Shown piece after piece: positions 29,756 through 34,429 of a stretch of DNA of 34,429 bases. Under the pieces are notes generated by a model that was not told where the DNA came from, ran no database searches, and saw nothing but the letters and a program-made list of their open reading frames with translations. Positions within the stretch are counted from its first letter, which is position 1; every line of letters begins with the position of its first letter. The stretch is from a virus. Where the stretch lies: IMG/VR virus record IMGVR_UViG_3300031707_000094, positions 1 through 34,429 of that record; one strand, written 5' to 3'. The position numbers and the translations under genes are program-made.

Positions 29756-30206
29756 CCCAGCCAGTGCGCTAAATTGCACCACCTGAGTAGTACCGTTTTT
29801 AAGCCCAGCCAGTGCGCTACTTTTGCACTACTTCGGTAACGCAATTTTTGTGCCGGGCCAGTGCGCTAATTTTGACCCTCTCGAGTAGTGCAACTTTTGA
29901 ACCCAGCCAGTGCACCAATTTGCGGCACTGAAGAGGCACAATTTTTGCGCCCAGCCAGTGTAGTGCCGGAGACCTTCTCGAGAGGTTGGGATTTTGACCG
30001 CCCACTCAGTGCGCCAGTTGAGCCACTACGGTGAGTGGGAATTTGACTACCCAGCCAGCCTCACCAACTGAGCCACCGAAGAGGCTGGGATTTTGCACCC
30101 AGCCAGTGTGGTACCGTAGACTCTCCGTAGTGGTGCAACTTTTACGCCCACTCACGGTGGTACATGTGAGCCTCTGAAGTGGTACAGTTCGTTTTTAACA
30201 CACAAA
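29756..30206. repeat. Tandem array of about nine imperfect 49-bp units
   Basis: Units begin CCCAGCC or CCCACTC at 29756, 29804, 29853, 29902, 29950, 30001, 30050, 30098 and 30147, a period of 48-51 bp; a tenth degenerate start is at 30207. Each unit reads CCCAGCCAGTG, a variable middle, and an A/T end such as AATTTTTG. Several units can fold back: unit 6 CCCACTCA/TGAGTGGG, unit 7 CCCAGCC/GGCTGGG, unit 5 CCCAGCC/GGTTGGG. The period is not a multiple of three, and no gene runs through it. It lies between the terminase cluster and the portal. Confidence 0.9.
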
Positions 30207-30238
30207 CCCAGCAACTTGCATAGCCTATATCTGGATTT

Positions 30239-30306
30239 GAGCGTCTGTAGTCAACGAGAGGGCGTCTCCGGAAAACCGGCAAGGGGAATACACGTCGGGT
30301 ATTAGA
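30239..30306 (+). ncRNA. Conserved element, copy 4
   Basis: The first 30 nt (GAGCGTCTGTAGTCAACGAG and on) are nearly identical to copy 1 at 280. The second hairpin position reads CCGG-AAAA-CCGG, a perfect 4-bp stem where copy 1 has CTAT/GTAG. The tail CACGTCGGG is also shared. It follows the stop of 30327-30578 and sits at the edge of the 49-bp array. Confidence 0.45.
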
Positions 30307-30326
30307 GGCAGGTTCTAGGACCGTCC

Positions 30327-30578
30327 TTAACGAATTCGGGTCGTCAGGTCACTCGTCTCTCGAGACAGGATCTCGTCCCGCTCTTCACGATGCTTGGCCC
30401 AGAATATCTTGGCCGCCGCGCTGACCCGCGCCCGCGTGGTCTCGTCGTAGTGCTCGGGCTTGCGGTTGTCAAAGACTCGAGTTTCGTGGCACTTCGTACA
30501 CACACCTTTTGATGTCGGCCCCTTTGGTGTCCCGATTATCCAGTGATGTATGCAGGGTTCCTCGTTTGTCTTGCCCAT
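30327..30578 (-). CDS. Small zinc-ribbon protein (CxHHW...CTKC type)
   Basis: 83 residues from ATG 30578 with AGGAGG eight bases upstream. The motif PCIHHWIIGTPKGPTSKGVC is followed by TKCHETRVF and is a common small zinc-binding module in phages and environmental bacteria (Cys, His-His, CxxC). The C-terminus is a charged helix (RVSAAAKIFWAKHREERDEI). A DNA-binding or regulatory role is likely. Position next to TerL suggests a small terminase-like helper is possible, without proof. Confidence 0.7.
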   Translation of the reverse strand: MGKTNEEPCIHHWIIGTPKGPTSKGVCTKCHETRVFDNRKPEHYDETTRARVSAAAKIFWAKHREERDEILSRETSDLTTRIR

Positions 30579-30590
30579 GTCGAACACCTC

Positions 30591-30785
30591 CTAGCGCACG
30601 AGCACAGCGTTGATGCGTTCAATCTCGTCAAGCCTGAACGTGAACGGCTTATGAGTCTCGGGGTCGAAGGCCAAGAAGACAGGAGCCGGTCCATACCGCT
30701 GTGTTTCTCTCAACCAGGCCGCTACCACAAGCGCCTGCCGATCGCCCTTGAGCGTAATCTCGAGTACCCCGGAAAGGTAGATCAT
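30591..30785 (-). CDS. Hypothetical 64-residue protein
   Basis: ATG 30785 with TGAGGTGAA upstream, ten bases after TerL. Sequence MIYLSGVLEITLKGDRQALV, then PAPVFLAFDPETHKPFTFRL: a small beta-rich domain with a C-terminal helix (DEIERINAVLVR). Conserved-looking but not recognised. Confidence 0.6.
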   Translation of the reverse strand: MIYLSGVLEITLKGDRQALVVAAWLRETQRYGPAPVFLAFDPETHKPFTFRLDEIERINAVLVR

Positions 30786-30794
30786 GACTTCACC

Positions 30795-32171
30795 TCAGAA
30801 TCTAATGATCGGAAGCGGCTTGCCTCCGTGGAACTTCGTTCTCCCTGCAGCCACCTGCCAGGCCAGGGCAATCGCCACGATCTCGTCAGGTGGATGCCCG
30901 GTACCATACAGGTCATTCCGTAGACAGTAACGATGAGCCGCCATGAGAGACGTCGCCCGCGGCAAAACAATGTCACCCTTCTCGGCAGCCGTCTCGTAGT
31001 CAATGAACATCTTGCTCTTGTTACGTCCGCTGATCACGTAGTCAATGACGTGCGCTTCAATGTATGAAGCTACCACGTCGCCCAACCCCGTTGCATCATG
31101 AATTCCCTTGCCCGGGTACCGCGTCATGCGGTCATTGAAGTGCCGGATCAGTAGTGGCCAAGGCTCGCGCCACCGTCGTTCGTAGGCCACTAACCGCGCC
31201 GGCGCACAGTCAACTCGCAGCGTTGCAATGGCGGTCAAGTCCCGCTTCCGCGCCCAGTCTGCCGAGGTAATGTAACTGGCGCCCTTTTTCGGTGACTCTA
31301 TCTCATAGTACTGATTCAACATATCGTTCAGAGGCTCGCCCCGGAACAGCATGTCAAGCATCAGTTGACTAAAAACTGAACCACCCTCGCTCGGCGTCTC
31401 GAGTTCGTACTCAACGCGCCACATCGAATCTGAGACCTCAGTGCGCTTGCGTTCTATCTCAGACGCCGGCAGCCAACTGCCCGGATTGTCATCGTGCTTG
31501 ATCACCTCGCGCCAACACCAACGTCGCACTGGCCAACCACGATCATTGGCCCGCTTGAGCACCTCGGTCATCGTACCCGACTCGTGCTGGTGCGTCGAGA
31601 CGATCACAGTCTGCGCTGGCAACGTCGTGTCAGTCGTCAATGTCTGGCCCATAGCGGCGTCCAGAATCCTGAGATCCATCTCGTCGGCTTCGTCCAACCG
31701 CAGACGATGAGGGTGAGGACCACGTGCCGACCGCTGCGATGCCATCAACGCCCGCGCCCAGTTTCCTATTTTAGTCTTCGTGACCCATGACCCCGGCTCG
31801 GTTGCCAGGTAGATGTCGGTTGCCGTCGTGTAGGAATTACCGAGCGAGATCTCATGTCGCCAAGCATAACCCATTGCTTCGTGCACGCGCCGAGACTGTT
31901 CACCCGAACCGCCGAGTACCACAACGTTAAACCCACCCAGTAACTCGAGACTCGCCAACGCCGCTAGCATCATCGTCTTGCCTGACCCGCGCGTGGCGTG
32001 CCAGACAGTGATAGGCGCCGGTGCAAAGAACGCCTCGCACAGGGCGTCAAAGGGAGCAACGTGTTCTGGACAACAACCACGTTCGGGAAAGGTGAGACCA
32101 AATCCCTTCTTGAGAGTTTCCCGAAGGTCGTTCTCGGTCTCGAGTTTAAGTCGAAATGGTTCCGATTCCAC
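30795..32171 (-). CDS. terL: Large terminase subunit
   Basis: 458 residues from GTG 32171, overlapping the RusA-like stop. ATPase half: Walker A HATRGSGKT at 58-66, Walker B HRLRLDEADE near 155-163, and STHQHESGT at 192-200 as coupling motif. Nuclease half (RNase H fold): Asp305 in ITSADWARKR, Asp359 in GIHDATGLGD and Asp429 in GHPPDEIVAIALA. It cuts concatemeric DNA and pumps it into the head. The length is at the short end of the family, but both halves are complete. No small terminase was identified. Confidence 0.95.
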   Translation of the reverse strand: MESEPFRLKLETENDLRETLKKGFGLTFPERGCCPEHVAPFDALCEAFFAPAPITVWHATRGSGKTMMLAALASLELLGGFNVVVLGGSGEQSRRVHEAMGYAWRHEISLGNSYTTATDIYLATEPGSWVTKTKIGNWARALMASQRSARGPHPHRLRLDEADEMDLRILDAAMGQTLTTDTTLPAQTVIVSTHQHESGTMTEVLKRANDRGWPVRRWCWREVIKHDDNPGSWLPASEIERKRTEVSDSMWRVEYELETPSEGGSVFSQLMLDMLFRGEPLNDMLNQYYEIESPKKGASYITSADWARKRDLTAIATLRVDCAPARLVAYERRWREPWPLLIRHFNDRMTRYPGKGIHDATGLGDVVASYIEAHVIDYVISGRNKSKMFIDYETAAEKGDIVLPRATSLMAAHRYCLRNDLYGTGHPPDEIVAIALAWQVAAGRTKFHGGKPLPIIRF

Positions 32172-32647
32172 TAGAGTGACTCATGACTGTGATAACGCCG
32201 TACCTGAACGTACACCCCGGTCTTAGGACTAGCGGCAAGGTTTTTAGAACTAGAGGTCATCGGGCACTTAGGACTAGCGGCCCAGATCTTGGTGGCCCGT
32301 GCGTGGATGACCTGCGCGTCGTCCTTGTACATGACCCCTGTAAGCGCATCAAGGATAGCGCGCAGATACTTATCGACATCACCGTCTCGCTCACCGTACG
32401 GATACTCACGCTCTGCTGACTTCGGCCGTCCCAGATAAAAGGTCGCCCGAATCACGAGCGCCCCGTCTAGCAGGGGATCATCCCCCACCGTCTGAGAAGC
32501 CTTGTCATGCACCGCCTTCTGCCACGTGACGAGACCCTTGGGTCCGACGAAGTTGATGCGCCCCGTCTTCGAGTTCCTGAACGCAGACCAGGAACCCTTT
32601 GTTACAGGCTTGCCGTCAACCCAGAAGTAGTAGAGGAGCTGTCCCAT
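32171..32647 (-). CDS. RusA-like Holliday junction resolvase
   Basis: 158 residues from ATG 32647 (TGATG overlap). The N-terminal strand is DGKPVTKGSWSAFRN, the central strand ATFYLGRPKS, then the acidic catalytic core DGDVDKYLRAILDALTGVMY followed by KDDAQV and a downstream Lys strand (ARATKIW). These match RusA. The enzyme removes branches from replicating or concatemeric DNA before packaging, consistent with the neighbouring terminase. The C-terminus contains a short internal repeat (AASPK twice). Confidence 0.85.
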   Translation of the reverse strand: MGQLLYYFWVDGKPVTKGSWSAFRNSKTGRINFVGPKGLVTWQKAVHDKASQTVGDDPLLDGALVIRATFYLGRPKSAEREYPYGERDGDVDKYLRAILDALTGVMYKDDAQVIHARATKIWAASPKCPMTSSSKNLAASPKTGVYVQVRRYHSHESL

Positions 32648-33099
32648 CAATCCGCCTCAGCGTTGGCAACTAAACTGCTGCCGATGACTGTCAACAACTC
32701 ACGCCATCCTAGGTCAGCGATGTGACTTATCCTTACCGCGTCCTCATCGTCCACGACGTACCGAGCGATCCACCCGCTCTGATGCTGGCAGGGCGCGAGT
32801 ACTTCCACCTCGACGTGCGCGCACAAGCAGGTCTCGCCCCAGTGAAGTGGACACGTCAGTTGCCACAGAGGATCAAGGTTCTCGACACTGCCCACCGAGC
32901 CGATAACGTCCTTCTTGATCAGTCGAACCCGGTACCGGAACTCGGTTAGTCCACCCTCACCGACAAGATGCTTCAACCAGAAGATGTACTGCGCCTGTCC
33001 TCTGCCCGTTGCTCGGACGACAGCACAGTCGTAGACCTCACCGTCGAGAGGATCGTACTCCGCTTCGCCTGCATCAACGAAGTAAGCATTCAATATCAT
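32647..33099 (-). CDS. Hypothetical 150-residue protein
   Basis: ATG 33099 overlaps the upstream stop (ATGA). Sequence MILNAYFVDAGEAEYDPLDG, a middle with CPLHWGETCLCAHVEVE (Cys/His, possible zinc site) and an acidic helical end (DDEDAVRISHIADLGWRELL). Not recognised. It is coupled to the RusA-like gene. Confidence 0.6.
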   Translation of the reverse strand: MILNAYFVDAGEAEYDPLDGEVYDCAVVRATGRGQAQYIFWLKHLVGEGGLTEFRYRVRLIKKDVIGSVGSVENLDPLWQLTCPLHWGETCLCAHVEVEVLAPCQHQSGWIARYVVDDEDAVRISHIADLGWRELLTVIGSSLVANAEAD

Positions 33100-33326
33100 G
33101 GTACCACCATCACACAGACTTCCCTGTGCCCCTGCGCGAACATCCACTGAAAGAAATGCCACGAACAGAAGTTCAACTCCTGCCCCATCTCATCGTCAAA
33201 GACGGTTACCTCCGCAGGATGCGGCCAACCCATGCCCTCATCTTCAGGCCCACCGTCGCAACTGTACTCGGCGCCCATCCGTCTGATGGCAGTAACCTCG
33301 ATGGGTTCTAGCAGTTCACTTGTCAA
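33096..33326 (-). CDS. Hypothetical 76-residue protein (TTG start)
   Basis: TTG 33326 overlaps the preceding stop; AGGA lies ten bases upstream. Sequence TSELLEPIEVTAIRRMGAEY, then EVTVFDDEMGQELNFCSWHFF and a hydrophobic end (CVMVVP). Small beta-rich protein, function unknown. The start is less certain because TTG is rare and the ribosome-binding site is only moderate. Confidence 0.5.
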   Translation of the reverse strand: MTSELLEPIEVTAIRRMGAEYSCDGGPEDEGMGWPHPAEVTVFDDEMGQELNFCSWHFFQWMFAQGHREVCVMVVP

Positions 33327-33753
33327 CTTGCTTCTGTCCTTTAGACTTCAGACCGAATGACTTCACCATCTGAAGTGCAAATTCCCGCGCAAAGGCAGCC
33401 CGATCCTCGGGCGAAGCATCGCGCCGATTCCCGCCGCAGAAAATGCAGACCAACGGTTCGAACCCGGCGCAGTACTGACACGTCCTGTACTCCGGACGCT
33501 TGGTCCCACAGTGCACGCAGGTCGCCGTCTCATGCGGATGCCCCGCGTACCGATGCTTACCGCTGCGGCCCTTGAGACACTCGGGCATGACGTGCCGCAC
33601 CTGAAGCGCATCGAGCACAACCTTAAGCACCATGCCCGGAGGAACATCGGTCGGCAACGTGACCGGTCCCGGCTTTGCTCGCTTGACCGGCGTCGGTCGA
33701 AGGATCGGGATCCCAGCCTTGGTCTTGCTAGGTGGCGTCCAGAGTTTAGTCAT
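33316..33753 (-). CDS. Zinc-ribbon protein with two or three CxxC pairs
   Basis: 145 residues from ATG 33753 (AGGAG nine bases upstream). A Pro/Lys-rich N-terminus (TPPSKTKAGIPILRPTPV) is followed by a metal-binding block: ATCVHCGTKRPEYRTCQYCA, then PLVCIFCGGNRRD, six cysteines in three CxxC pairs. A helical tail (AAFAREFALQMVKSFGLK) follows. Likely nucleic-acid binding. Confidence 0.7.
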   Translation of the reverse strand: MTKLWTPPSKTKAGIPILRPTPVKRAKPGPVTLPTDVPPGMVLKVVLDALQVRHVMPECLKGRSGKHRYAGHPHETATCVHCGTKRPEYRTCQYCAGFEPLVCIFCGGNRRDASPEDRAAFAREFALQMVKSFGLKSKGQKQVDK

Positions 33754-34067
33754 CCCTTGCTCCTGTGTTTCGGTTGCACCGTGACCACTATCCGTTCCTT
33801 GTCAGTCAAGTTAAACGTCACACCACACGGGCATTCTACTATACCCGCCTCGAGTTCGGTGCTAAACACGCGACCGCAGCGACACGAGACCACCTTGATC
33901 GGAGCCGCGGCGTACTTGGCGTCGGCCTTGGCCTGCACCAACCGCTCTTTAAGGGAGGCTTTTGCATCTATGGGCGCTTTTATATCTAGAGCACGACGCA
34001 TCGGTAGATACAAACCTTTCCTGTAATCAAAATTGGGGATTCCGACGTGATAACCACGCGCCTTCAC
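33750..34067 (-). CDS. Small zinc-ribbon protein
   Basis: About 105 residues from GTG 34067. The start is uncertain because the ribosome-binding site is weak; internal Met at MRRALDIKAP is an alternative. The C-terminal half has SCRCGRVF and ECPCGVTFN, a classic Cys4 ribbon. The N-terminal half is basic and helical (KASLKERLVQAKADAKY). The ATGA overlap with the next gene suggests coupling. Transcription- or replication-related binding is plausible. Confidence 0.6.
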   Translation of the reverse strand: MKARGYHVGIPNFDYRKGLYLPMRRALDIKAPIDAKASLKERLVQAKADAKYAAAPIKVVSCRCGRVFSTELEAGIVECPCGVTFNLTDKERIVVTVQPKHRSKG

Positions 34068-34073
34068 GCCCTA

Positions 34074-34429
34074 CTAATAGGCGTCGGGGTCATCGGTAGG
34101 CGTTGGAGGCAGGTAGTCCAGAGGATTTGAGTCATCGGCCTCAGGTAGTTCATCAGTCGGAGGCTCATCAGTGAGTAGTCTATGACTTAACAGCTCAAGT
34201 TGAGCCGGCCGGAACCACCGCGGCACCCCACCGTTGGAAAGATCTACGAAGACGGCCGTCTCTCCAGCACCGTCCACCTCAACCGCGGTTACAATGCCCG
34301 AACGCTTGTGGTACTCAGGCATGTCAGGAGCGTTGACCCTAACCAGGTCGTGCTCAATAAGAACCTCGAGCACCTGAGCCGCCTGCTTAAGAAAACTCAC
34401 CACGCCCGTCCCGAGTTCGTTTAGTCCGG
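34074..34429 (-). CDS. Hypothetical protein, probably cut by the right window edge
   Basis: The frame remains open to the right edge (visible residues GLNELGTG precede the possible GTG-GTG start at 34403). Visible protein: helical SFLKQAAQVLEVLIEHDLVR, a beta part (SGIVTAVEVDGAGETAVFVD; PRWFRPAQLELL) like a small KOW/SH3 barrel, and an acidic Pro-rich tail (PTDELPEADDSNPLDYLPPT). Function unknown. Confidence 0.55.
   Translation of the reverse strand, partial: GLNELGTGVVSFLKQAAQVLEVLIEHDLVRVNAPDMPEYHKRSGIVTAVEVDGAGETAVFVDLSNGGVPRWFRPAQLELLSHRLLTDEPPTDELPEADDSNPLDYLPPTPTDDPDAY

Noticed and set aside
29817-30005. Open frame across the 49-bp array with repeated HWLGxK residues
   Set aside because: The 49-bp period shifts frame in each unit, there is no ribosome-binding site, and the apparent repeats merely reflect the DNA array.
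29756-30206. Possible CRISPR array
   Set aside because: Units are contiguous and imperfect along their whole length; there are no constant repeats separated by unique spacers, and no cas genes.

Overview
The window reads as part of the genome of a tailed double-stranded DNA bacteriophage (or a prophage of one). Every supported protein gene, and the one tRNA gene, lies on the minus strand, so transcription runs from the right end (34.4 kb) to the left end (1). Large terminase, portal, head-morphogenesis protein, an XkdF-type assembly protease and tail-fibre-like proteins identify it as a phage. No integrase, DNA polymerase, major capsid protein or tape measure is recognisable, so the window is probably part of a larger genome. 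Long Pro-Thr-rich linkers, thrombospondin type 3 repeats and C-terminal membrane anchors resemble surface proteins of Chloroflexota and similar environmental bacteria. That host suggestion is an inference only.

Layout, in the direction of transcription. From 34.4 to 30.3 kb lie small zinc-ribbon proteins, a RusA-like resolvase, the large terminase and two small proteins. From 30.3 to 29.7 kb there is no gene, but there is a striking array of about nine imperfect 49-bp tandem units. From 29.7 to 15.9 kb is the virion module: portal, a Mu-gpF-like protein fused to an ADP-ribosyltransferase, four tiny overlapping genes, lectin-like and repeat proteins, a 1536-residue multidomain protein, a collagen-like protein, two small paralogues and a LamG-type fibre protein. 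The 1536-residue protein joins a nucleotidyltransferase-like region, an ATP-dependent DNA ligase, a uracil-DNA glycosylase-like domain, a LigD-type phosphoesterase-like domain and two degenerate metallo-beta-lactamase-like regions to a C-terminal XkdF-type protease domain.

From 15.7 kb to the left end lies an accessory region of about 40 small genes arranged as six transcription units. Each unit is headed by a copy of the same roughly 50-bp promoter-like element (at 2862, 6391, 9654, 10520, 13879 and 15694) and most begin with a tiny leader gene carrying the same ribosome-binding site. The accessory genes include several zinc-binding proteins, a GIY-YIG nuclease, a GHKL ATPase fused to an HExxH domain, a membrane-anchored double metzincin protease, a small HExxH protease, a DUF4241-like protein and a surface protein with thrombospondin type 3 repeats. 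A tRNA-Lys(CTT) gene and a rho-independent terminator close the last unit.

The strongest leads are the 1536-residue assembly-protease/DNA-repair fusion, the 49-bp array beside the terminase, the six-copy promoter family, and a separate family of about 87-nt elements (280, 6763, 10865, 30239) that looks like a structured RNA. All domain assignments come from motifs read by eye; no database search was run.
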